This document shows, piece by piece, positions 1 to 5,853 of a stretch of DNA of 9,287 bases; positions within the stretch are counted from its first letter, which is position 1; each line of letters begins with the position of its first letter. The position numbers and the translations under genes were made by a program. A model generated the notes under the pieces. It saw nothing but the letters and a program-made list of their open reading frames with translations, had not been told where the DNA came from and ran no database searches. Location of the stretch: NCBI GenBank assembly GCA_018820745.1, contig JAHJNP010000102.1:1-9287 (forward strand), read 5' to 3'. This DNA is from Gammaproteobacteria bacterium. Lineage in GTDB: Bacteria > Pseudomonadota > Gammaproteobacteria > Burkholderiales > Thiobacillaceae.

Positions 1-197
1 CCGAGACGCTGCATAACCTGGCGGCGCTGCTGGGCGAGGCGGGCCGGCCGCTGCTGGCATCCACCCCGCTTTTCGCCCCGCATGAGAAAATCGCCGAGGC
101 GGCTCGCCGCTTTGGCATTGCACGCGTCATCGCCACCCCCGCTGGCGATGACGGTCTGGTAGACGGTCTGGTTAACTGGTTCAGGAACAACCCATGA
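1..197 (+). CDS. hemD: Uroporphyrinogen-III synthase, C-terminal end (partial)
   Basis: This is the last 64 residues of a gene that starts before the window. The reading frame begins at base 3 and stops with TGA at 195-197. HemD is a cytoplasmic enzyme that closes hydroxymethylbilane into uroporphyrinogen III, with inversion of ring D. The tail matches the HemD C-terminus as I know it: ETLHNL, then PLLASTPLFAPHEKIAEAA, then a glycine/alanine stretch, VIATPAGDDGL and a final LVNWF. The bound-substrate loop and most of the protein are outside the window. The stop codon overlaps the hemX start (ATGA), so hemX is probably translated by coupling. Finding hemX and hemY directly downstream, the usual proteobacterial order, strongly supports the call. 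Confidence 0.9.
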   Translation, partial: ETLHNLAALLGEAGRPLLASTPLFAPHEKIAEAARRFGIARVIATPAGDDGLVDGLVNWFRNNP

Positions 198-1240
198 ATG
201 ACACCCCCGAAACATCCGCTCCACCGCCCGCCCCGCAAGCTGCCGCCGCGCCTGCGCCTGCGGGTTCGCGCCCCCACCTTTCGGCGGTGGCACTGGTCGC
301 CCTGTTGATCGCCACGCTGGCGCTGGCGGCCGCTGGCTGGTCGTGGTTCGACGGCCGCGAGCGCATCCGCGACCTGAAGACCGAGCTGGGGCGGCGGCTG
401 GCCGAATCCGGAACGGCCGTCAACGAAACCCGTCTGCTGGCGCGCAACGCCGACGACGCGATGCGGCAGGTCAGTGAAAGGGTCGCCCACATCGAAAGCC
501 AGATGGCGACGTCGCAGCAGCAGCAGCTCGCACTTGAAAGCCTGTACAAGGATCTGGCGCAGGGGCGCGACCAGTGGACGCTGGCCGAGATCGAGCAGGT
601 GTTGCTCACCGCCGCCCAGCAGTTGCAGCTGGCAGGCAACGTCAAGGCGGCGATCATCGCGCTGGAAGGCGCCGACACCCGGCTGCAGCGCCTGAACAAG
701 CCGCAGTTCACCGCGCTGCGCCGCGCGATTGCGGCCGACCTGGCCAACCTGCGCGCAGTCCCCTCGTTCGACGAAGTCGGGGCGAGCGCGCGCATCGAGG
801 CGATGGTGGCACGCCATGCCAGCTGGCCGCTGGCCAGCGCGCAGGCTTCCGAAGCGGCGCCGACGCCACGGGGCGGCGGCCGGGCCGCCGGTATCGGCCA
901 GGAACTGTGGGCCGAACTGAAGCGTCTGGCGCAGATCCGCCGCATCGATGGCAACGAGGCCGTGTTGCTGCCGCCCGAGCAGGCCTATTTCCTGCGCGAA
1001 AATCTGCGCCTGCGCCTGCTGTCGGCGCGGCTCGCGCTGCTGTCGCAGGACCAGGCGGCGTTCCAGGCCGATTTGCACGCGGTGTCGGCGTTGCTGACCC
1101 GCTACTTCAATACACGCGACGCCGGCGTCACCGCTGCGCTGAAGGAGATCGAGCGCCTGTCCCGCTTGCAGATCGCCCAGAAACTGCCCGGGATCGACGC
1201 CAGCCTCGCCGCGCTCGAAGCGTACAAGGGAGAGCACTGA
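194..1240 (+). CDS. hemX: HemX, membrane-anchored tetrapyrrole accessory protein
   Basis: A 348-residue protein. Order of parts: a Pro/Ala-rich cytoplasmic N-terminus (1-28), one transmembrane helix (about 30-51, Leu/Ala-rich ending GWSWF), a long charged helical and probably coiled-coil stretch (about 55-125), the family motif around DQWTLAEIEQVLL (126-138) followed by a helix pair ending EGAD, and a C-terminal block LLPPEQAYFLRENLRLRLL (258-276). These are hallmarks of the HemX family. Databases often call it 'uroporphyrinogen-III C-methyltransferase', but no SAM-binding methyltransferase motif is visible, so that reaction should not be assumed. Its exact role in haem synthesis is unsettled. 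The start at 194 overlaps the hemD stop, and its own stop overlaps the hemY start by one base, so the three genes form a tight operon. It is a little shorter than the E. coli protein as I remember it (just under 400 residues). Confidence 0.9.
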   Translation: MNDTPETSAPPPAPQAAAAPAPAGSRPHLSAVALVALLIATLALAAAGWSWFDGRERIRDLKTELGRRLAESGTAVNETRLLARNADDAMRQVSERVAHIESQMATSQQQQLALESLYKDLAQGRDQWTLAEIEQVLLTAAQQLQLAGNVKAAIIALEGADTRLQRLNKPQFTALRRAIAADLANLRAVPSFDEVGASARIEAMVARHASWPLASAQASEAAPTPRGGGRAAGIGQELWAELKRLAQIRRIDGNEAVLLPPEQAYFLRENLRLRLLSARLALLSQDQAAFQADLHAVSALLTRYFNTRDAGVTAALKEIERLSRLQIAQKLPGIDASLAALEAYKGEH

Positions 1241-2412
1241 TGCGCTGGCTGATCTCGCTGATCATCGTTGTGGTGCTGGCTGTCGCGCTGGCGATGGCGG
1301 GGCGCTACGACCCCGGTTATGTGGTGCTGGTGTATCCGCCGTGGCGGATGGAGATTTCCTTCATCAGCTTTGTATTGGCGCTGGTTGGTTTGGTGGTGGG
1401 CGGGGTCGTCCTGTTGCGGCTGGCCATGCTCACGCTCAATTTGCCCAGCATCGTGCGCGAGCAGCGCGAGCGCCGTGCCGCCAAAAGGCGGGATGAGAAT
1501 TTTGTCGGCGGCCTCAAGGCGTATACCGAATACCGCCATCAGGACGCCGAGCAATCGCTGGGGCAATGGCAAGGCGATGAACTTCGCCTGGGTCTGGCGC
1601 GCGTGCTGGCGGCGCGTGCGGCGCAGGAAATGCGCGCCGTGCCGCAGCGCGAGCGCCACCTCCAGGCGGCCACCGAACATGGCGCCGAACTGGCCGCGCA
1701 GCTGTTCGAGGCCGAGGCGCGTCTCGAGGCCAAGGACGCGGCGGCCGCACTGGTGGCAATCAATCGGGCCAAGGAGATTGCCCCGCAGCACACGACCCTG
1801 TTGCGGCTCGAACTCAAGGCACGCCAGATGACGGGGCAGTGGGACGAGGTCGACCGTCTGCTCGACGCGCTGATGCGCGGCAACGCACTGGAACCGGGCA
1901 TTGCCGTGCAGAACCGCCGCATGGCCTATGCTGAAAATCTCAAGCGTCGCGCCGAAGACGACCGCGGCCTGCTGGAGTACTGGAAGAAAATCCCGGCTGA
2001 TTTCAAAGTCGACCCCTGGGTGGCGCGCGCGGCCGCACGTGCCTTCATGCAGCGCGGCGGCCACGACACCGCGCTCGACGTGCTGGAGGCCGCGCTCAGC
2101 CGCGAGTGGCACGAGGACCTGGTGGTCTTGTACGGCGAGGCGCGTGGCAGCAGCCCGACGCGGCAGATCGAACAGGCCGAGAAATGGCTGCGCGCGCAGC
2201 CGCGCGACGCGCAGTTGCTGCTGACGCTGGCGCAGCTGTGCAGCGTGCAGCAACTGTGGGGCAAGGCGCAGAGCTACCTCGAAGCCAGCCTTGCCATCGC
2301 GCCGAGCGCGGAAGGCCACATCCGCATGGCCGAGCTCAAGACGCAGAGCGGCCAGCCCGGTGAGGCGTGCAAGCATTACCAAAGGGCGCTGGCGTTGTGC
2401 CGGGCGATATAG
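1240..2412 (+). CDS. hemY: HemY, TPR-containing haem-biosynthesis membrane protein
   Basis: 390 residues from ATG at 1240, one base inside the hemX stop (TGATG). A GGGAG ribosome binding site lies about eight bases upstream. The protein has two N-terminal transmembrane helices (about 4-20 and 40-64). The segment between them contains the family signature DPGYVVLVYPPWRMEIS (24-40). A basic stretch follows (EQRERRAAKRRDENF, 74-88), then an all-helical region of TPR-like repeats to the end, clearest at about 146-215 and 305-385. This is the proteobacterial HemY encoded after hemX. It is unrelated to the FAD-dependent protoporphyrinogen oxidase of the same name in Bacillus, and no FAD motif is present. 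It is thought to act as an inner-membrane scaffold in late haem synthesis. A longer in-frame reading upstream runs through hemX in another frame and should be ignored. Confidence 0.9.
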   Translation: MRWLISLIIVVVLAVALAMAGRYDPGYVVLVYPPWRMEISFISFVLALVGLVVGGVVLLRLAMLTLNLPSIVREQRERRAAKRRDENFVGGLKAYTEYRHQDAEQSLGQWQGDELRLGLARVLAARAAQEMRAVPQRERHLQAATEHGAELAAQLFEAEARLEAKDAAAALVAINRAKEIAPQHTTLLRLELKARQMTGQWDEVDRLLDALMRGNALEPGIAVQNRRMAYAENLKRRAEDDRGLLEYWKKIPADFKVDPWVARAAARAFMQRGGHDTALDVLEAALSREWHEDLVVLYGEARGSSPTRQIEQAEKWLRAQPRDAQLLLTLAQLCSVQQLWGKAQSYLEASLAIAPSAEGHIRMAELKTQSGQPGEACKHYQRALALCRAI

Positions 2413-2512
2413 GGTTTGAGCGTCCTGTTGCGGGCTAGAACGTTTGTGCAGGCGCCCGCCACGAGGTAACGTGTACCATTAGAGTTTTCTGATATTCAAA
2501 AGGAGAGCTGTC
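2413..2512 (+). promoter_or_regulatory. Gap with strong ribosome binding site for DUF302 gene
   Basis: This 100-base gap separates hemY from the DUF302 gene. A near-perfect Shine-Dalgarno sequence, AAAGGAGAG (2498-2506), sits seven bases before the ATG at 2513 and fixes that start. The last 40 bases are AT-richer than their surroundings, which would suit a promoter. I could not find a convincing -35/-10 pair, and I saw no hairpin that would end the hem operon here. Read-through from hemY therefore remains possible. Confidence 0.45.
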
Positions 2513-3031
2513 ATGCGCACTACTTTTCTTGCCGTATTTGGTGTCGTGCTGAGCGCCTTGCTGCTGTCCGTACCCGCCAGCCGGGCCGCGGAACCCAAGG
2601 CCAGTCAGTCGGCGCAAACCGACGTTTACAAGATGACCATCGACCGCAGTGTCAGCCTGTCCGAGGCGGCCGAATCGATGCGCCTGCGCGCCAATGCGTT
2701 GAACCTGCAGCTGGTGGCCGAGTTGCCGCTGTCGAAACAGGTGGAAGCCATCACCGGTCAGCCGCAGCGCACCATCACCATCTTCCAGTTTTGCGACGCC
2801 GTCACGGCCAAGGAGCTGATCGACGTGAATCTGGATTTCGCCGTGTTCATGCCATGCCGCATCGCCATGATCGAGGACGCCAGCGGCCAGGGCTGGCTGG
2901 TGATGATGGACGTCAATGTCGATGCGATTGCAAAAGAAATGCGTGTGCCGCAGGCGCTGAAAGACCGCATCAACGCGGTGCGCAATTCGCTGCTTGAGAT
3001 TATGCGGGCGGGGGCCAGGGGCGAACTGTAA
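2513..3031 (+). CDS. Secreted DUF302-family protein
   Basis: 172 residues. Residues 1-25 form a typical Sec signal peptide: basic MR, a hydrophobic core FLAVFGVVLSALLLSV, and probable cleavage after SRA (25). The mature protein is predicted to be periplasmic. The DUF302 fold is recognised by the segment TITIFQFCDA with Cys94, the later VFMPCRIAMIED with Cys115, and a following beta segment that ends before a helical tail. The two cysteines sit at positions often conserved in this family and could form a disulfide or bind a ligand; that is inference. DUF302 has no established biochemical role. The start is set by the ribosome binding site at 2498-2506. The gene follows hemY in the same direction but 100 bases away, and it converges on the reductase gene, with only 16 bases between the two stops. 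Confidence 0.85.
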   Translation: MRTTFLAVFGVVLSALLLSVPASRAAEPKASQSAQTDVYKMTIDRSVSLSEAAESMRLRANALNLQLVAELPLSKQVEAITGQPQRTITIFQFCDAVTAKELIDVNLDFAVFMPCRIAMIEDASGQGWLVMMDVNVDAIAKEMRVPQALKDRINAVRNSLLEIMRAGARGEL

Positions 3032-3040
3032 AGCTCGCCC
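3019..3040. terminator. Hairpin between convergent stop codons
   Basis: GGGCGAACT (3019-3027) and AGCTCGCCC (3032-3040) pair over nine positions with one mismatch, around a GTAA loop that contains the DUF302 stop codon. It lies between the convergent DUF302 and reductase genes, so it could slow transcription from both sides. No run of T follows on either strand, so it is a weak intrinsic terminator at best. Confidence 0.35.
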
Positions 3041-3047
3041 TGAGGGG

Positions 3048-4085
3048 TCAGACGGTAGGCACGGCCTCGGCGTCTGCGGCGTAGACGAATGAATCGGCAA
3101 AGAATTCGTCTTCGGGCAGGCCGCGGGCCTTGATAAAACTGTCGCGCGCATTGTCGACCATGGCGGGTGCACCGCAGGCGTATACCTGGTACCCCGACAA
3201 ATCAGCGAAGTCAGCCAGCACCGCTTGGTGCACGAAGCCGCTACGGCCCTGCCAGTGGTCACCCGGCTCGGGGTTGGACAGCACCGGGATGAAGCTGAAG
3301 TTCGGATGCTCGGCCAGCCACTGCTGCGGCAGTTCGGGCATGTACAGGTCTTTCAGCGAGCGCACCCCCCAGTACAGCACCAGTTCGCGATCGGTGTGTT
3401 CGGCGAAGGCGTGTTCCAGCATGGCCTTGATTGGCGCAAAGCCGGTGCCGCCGGCGATCAAGATCATCGGCTTGTCGGAATCCTCGCGGATGAAGAAGCT
3501 GCCGAGCGGGCCTTTCAGGCGCAGGATGTCGCGTTCCTTCAGGGTGGAAAACACCTGGTCGGTGAACAGGCCGCCTGGTACATGGCGGATGTGCAGTTCC
3601 AGCAAGGCGTCGTCGTGCGGCGGATTGGCGAGTGAAAAACTGCGTGTCTTGCCGCCCTTCAACTGAAAATCGATGTATTGTCCGGCGAGGAACTGCAGGC
3701 GTTCGTTGGCGGGCAGCCTGATCTTGATGACCATCACATCGTGGGCACGCTTTTCCAGCTTTTCCACCCGGCACGGCAGTGTCTTCACCACGATATCCTT
3801 GGCGGCGCCGATTTCTTTGGCTTCGATGACCATGTCGCTCAAAGGCCTGGCGCGGCAGAATAGCGCACGGCCCTGCGCCTTTTCCTCGTCTTTCAGCGCG
3901 TTGGGTGAGTGCGTGCCATAGTCGAGCTGGCCGGACAGGACGCGGCCCTTGCAGCTGCCGCAGGCGCCGTTGCGGCAGCCGTAGGGCAGCGAAAAGCCTT
4001 CGCGCAGCGCAGCCTCGAGTATGGTTTCGTCATCCTCGACGACGAACTGGTGCCCGCTGGGCTGAATGGTGACCTGATGCGGCAT
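3048..4085 (-). CDS. 2Fe-2S ferredoxin / FAD / NAD(P)H oxidoreductase (often named AscD, CDP-6-deoxy-delta-3,4-glucoseen reductase-like)
   Basis: 345 residues with three modules. A plant-type ferredoxin domain (1-95) has cluster ligands Cys37, Cys42 and Cys45 in CRNGACGSC and Cys77 in FCRAR. An FAD-binding domain (about 100-203) has the flavin motif RSFSLAN (148-154) and GPLGSFF. An NAD(P)-binding domain (about 204-345) has AGGTGFAP (211-218) and YACGAPAMV (302-310). It should pass electrons from NAD(P)H through FAD to the iron-sulfur cluster and on to a partner protein. The architecture matches reductase components of oxygenases and the AscD group. The AscD sugar-deoxygenation name is commonly transferred to betaproteobacterial homologues, but no deoxysugar gene lies nearby, so the physiological partner is unknown. 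The ATG start leaves a complete ferredoxin domain; the ribosome binding site in front is poor. Confidence 0.85.
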   Translation of the reverse strand: MPHQVTIQPSGHQFVVEDDETILEAALREGFSLPYGCRNGACGSCKGRVLSGQLDYGTHSPNALKDEEKAQGRALFCRARPLSDMVIEAKEIGAAKDIVVKTLPCRVEKLEKRAHDVMVIKIRLPANERLQFLAGQYIDFQLKGGKTRSFSLANPPHDDALLELHIRHVPGGLFTDQVFSTLKERDILRLKGPLGSFFIREDSDKPMILIAGGTGFAPIKAMLEHAFAEHTDRELVLYWGVRSLKDLYMPELPQQWLAEHPNFSFIPVLSNPEPGDHWQGRSGFVHQAVLADFADLSGYQVYACGAPAMVDNARDSFIKARGLPEDEFFADSFVYAADAEAVPTV

Positions 4086-4126
4086 GATGTGGGCTTAAAA
4101 TGCGATGATAAACCAATGGATTATCG

Positions 4127-4145
4127 CCCGCGCAGGCGGGGTTTT
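4127..4145 (+). terminator. GC hairpin plus short T run in divergent gap
   Basis: CCCGC (4127-4131) pairs with GCGGG (4136-4140) around a GCAG loop and is followed by GTTTT. It has the shape of a small intrinsic terminator reading on the plus strand. It lies in the 95-base gap (4086-4180) between the divergent reductase and SDR genes, where no plus-strand gene ends. It would therefore sit in the 5' leader of the SDR transcript, or could simply block stray transcription. No clear promoter could be assigned in the gap for either gene. Confidence 0.35.
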
Positions 4146-4180
4146 CACCCCTGCATGGGTAGGGTTACAGGTGAGCGGTC

Positions 4181-5071
4181 ATGAAAAAAATATTGATTGT
4201 CGGATTTGGCGACGTCGCCGAGCGGCTGGTGCGACGCTACGCCGGGCAGGCTGATTTCATCGGCATGATCCGCCGTCCCGAGCGCGCCGCCGAGTTGCGC
4301 GGGCTGGACGTGACGCCCTACGTCGGCGATCTCGACGCGCCGGCCACGCTGAAGCGGCTGCCGCGCGTCGATGCCGTGTTTCACTTCGCGCCGCCCCCCA
4401 ATGAAGGCCAAACCGATCCGCGCACCGCGCATCTGCTGCAGGCGCTGATGCGGCGCGGCCGCCCGGGCGCATTGGTCTACATCAGCACCAGCGGCGTGTA
4501 TGGCGACTGCGGCGGCAACTGGGTCGCCGAAACGCGCCCGGTGGCGCCGGTCAATGGCCGCGCGGTGCGGCGCGTCGACGCCGAACGCCAACTGCGCGCC
4601 TGGGGCGAAACGCAGCGGGTGCAGGTGAGCATTTTGCGCGCGCCGGGCATTTATGCCGCCGACCGCCTGCCGCTTGAACGCATCAAGCGCGGCACCCCGG
4701 CGCTGGTTGCAAAGGACGACAGCTACACCAACCACATCCACGCCGACGATCTGGCGCGGCTGGCATGGGCGGCCCTGTTCCGCGGGCGTTCGCAGCGCAT
4801 CTACCACGCGGTCGATGCGCATCCGCTGAAAATGGGCGACTGGTTCGACAGCTGCGCCGATGCGTTCGATCTGCCGCGCCCGCCGCGCATCGATCGCGTC
4901 GAGGCGAAAAAAGTGCTGTCCGAAGCCTTGCTGTCGTTTCTGCGCGAGTCGCGCCGGCTGTCGAACGCGCGCACTGCGCGCGAATTGCGGTTGAAATACC
5001 GCTACCCGACATCCGATGATTTGCTGCGCGAAATCAAACAGGCGCGCGGCCAGATGAAGCTGTTTAATTAA
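4181..5071 (+). CDS. NAD-dependent epimerase/dehydratase-like atypical SDR
   Basis: 296 residues with a Rossmann fold at the N-terminus: strand KKILIVGFGDVAERL (2-16), then YVGDL (47-51) and FHFAPP (68-72), as in the extended short-chain dehydrogenases. STSGVYGD (102-109) supplies the usual serine/threonine and tyrosine strand. HIHADDL (185-191) is the conserved element of the substrate side. The nearest type I recognise is the YeeZ-like group of atypical SDRs. The classical YxxxK catalytic pair is not visible; the expected place reads NGRAVRRVDAE (125-135). The third glycine of the dinucleotide motif is alanine (GFGDVA). It may therefore bind NAD(P) without ordinary SDR catalysis; substrate unknown. 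AGGTGAG at 4169-4175, five bases before ATG, supports the start. It ends in a four-base overlap with fxsA. Confidence 0.8.
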   Translation: MKKILIVGFGDVAERLVRRYAGQADFIGMIRRPERAAELRGLDVTPYVGDLDAPATLKRLPRVDAVFHFAPPPNEGQTDPRTAHLLQALMRRGRPGALVYISTSGVYGDCGGNWVAETRPVAPVNGRAVRRVDAERQLRAWGETQRVQVSILRAPGIYAADRLPLERIKRGTPALVAKDDSYTNHIHADDLARLAWAALFRGRSQRIYHAVDAHPLKMGDWFDSCADAFDLPRPPRIDRVEAKKVLSEALLSFLRESRRLSNARTARELRLKYRYPTSDDLLREIKQARGQMKLFN

Positions 5072-5520
5072 CGCGGCCTGTCGTCAGGCTCGCGCTTGAA
5101 CTCGCCGTCTATCGTTTTGGGCGTGATGTTTTCTGTCCCCTCCCTTGGGTAAGCGGCGGCATCGTCATTCGCCGGACGCAGCGGGTCCGGTTTGCGGCGA
5201 CGCCAGGTGCCGGGGGCCAGCAACAATCCCAGCGCGATGGCATCGCTGATGAAACCGGGGAAGACGAGCAGGCCGCCGGCGAGCAGAATACGGCCACTGG
5301 CGAACATCGCGGCCAGGGGATTCGCGCCCGACTGCACCGAAAACAGCAGGCGCGCACCCCAGGCAACGCGTTCGACGCGGATCAGCATGACCCCCGCAAC
5401 CGCCGCGAGCAGCAGCCACAACAGCACCCAGCCGCCGATGGCGCTGGCGACCCAGAAAATGCTGATGGCTTCCAGAACCGGAAATGACAACAGCAGTAGC
5501 ACAATCCAACCAAAGCGCAT
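5068..5520 (-). CDS. fxsA: FxsA family inner-membrane protein
   Basis: 150 residues, about the family's usual size. Hydrophobic segments lie at about 3-25, 27-48 and 76-103, with the family motifs FPVLEAISI (13-21) and GGLLVFPGFISDAIALGLLLAP (82-103, conserved core FPGF-SD). The C-terminal tail is polar and charged and contains IDGEFKRE (137-144), a short motif also typical of the family. In E. coli, extra FxsA relieves the exclusion of phage T7 by the F plasmid; its normal cellular role is unknown. The start ATG lies directly against the cutA start on the other strand. On its own strand an AAAGG sits upstream at a usable distance. The gene converges on the SDR gene, and both stop codons lie in one palindrome, TTAATTAA (5064-5071). 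Confidence 0.88.
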   Translation of the reverse strand: MRFGWIVLLLLSFPVLEAISIFWVASAIGGWVLLWLLLAAVAGVMLIRVERVAWGARLLFSVQSGANPLAAMFASGRILLAGGLLVFPGFISDAIALGLLLAPGTWRRRKPDPLRPANDDAAAYPREGTENITPKTIDGEFKREPDDRPR

Positions 5521-5523
5521 GTG

Positions 5524-5853
5524 ATGGAACCTTTGTTAATCTTGACAACTTTACCCGATGCCGCGAGCGCCGAGAAACTGGCGCGTGCGTTGATCGAGCG
5601 CCGGGCGGCGGCATGCGTGAACGTTTTGCCGGCGTGCCGCTCCATCTATCGTTGGGAGGGAGCGGTGGAGACGGCGGAGGAAATCCCGCTGCTGATCAAA
5701 ACCACCCGCGCAGCGTACCCGCTGGTTGAAGAGCTCATCCGCACGCAACACCCTTATGATGTACCCGAACTGATTGCGATATCGATAACAAACGGCCTGC
5801 CTGCATACCTAAACTGGCTGGCCACGGAGACTGAAAAGCATGATCAAAAATAA
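5524..5853 (+). CDS. cutA: Divalent-cation tolerance protein CutA
   Basis: 109 residues when started at ATG 5524. A GTG immediately before it (5521) could also serve and would add one residue; I prefer the ATG because the family begins close to the first strand (LLILTTLPD). The CutA signature is complete: AACVNVLP (29-36), YRWEG (42-46), EIPLLIKTT (53-61), HPYDVPELIA (76-85) and YLNWL (95-99). CutA forms small trimers. It was linked to copper and other divalent-metal tolerance in E. coli, but its molecular activity is still debated. No clear ribosome binding site is visible, and its start touches the divergent fxsA start. The last 14 bases overlap dsbD, a classic cutA-dsbD pair, so the two genes are almost surely co-transcribed. 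Confidence 0.92.
   Translation: MEPLLILTTLPDAASAEKLARALIERRAAACVNVLPACRSIYRWEGAVETAEEIPLLIKTTRAAYPLVEELIRTQHPYDVPELIAISITNGLPAYLNWLATETEKHDQK

Noticed and set aside
574..1239. In-frame upstream extension of hemY to an ATG at 574
   Set aside because: The extra 222 residues lie inside hemX in another frame and are Arg/Ala/Gly-rich. HemY proteins begin at the first membrane helix, and the start at 1240 has a ribosome binding site.
194..1240. Uroporphyrinogen-III methyltransferase activity for HemX
   Set aside because: The name is a common annotation artefact. The protein is a membrane-anchored coiled-coil type with no SAM-binding motif.
1102..2382. 426-residue minus-strand frame opposite hemX and hemY
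   Set aside because: A shadow of the hem genes with low-complexity composition, no ribosome binding site and no family resemblance.
2444..2498. Possible sigma-70 promoter for the DUF302 gene (TTGTGC, TACCAT, TATTCA)
   Set aside because: TTGTGC to TACCAT is spaced 24 bases, too far. TATTCA is a poor -10 and too near the ATG. No pair was good enough to list.
2435..3262. 275-residue minus-strand frame across the DUF302 gene
   Set aside because: It runs opposite a gene with signal peptide, ribosome binding site and family motifs, and into the reductase gene. No domain is evident.
3909..4184. 91-residue plus-strand frame opposite the reductase N-terminus
   Set aside because: An alanine-rich shadow of the ferredoxin domain that ends just inside the SDR start. 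No ribosome binding site.
4145..4822. 225-residue minus-strand frame opposite the SDR gene
   Set aside because: The SDR on the plus strand has clear motifs. The antisense translation is Arg/Ala/His-rich without a domain.
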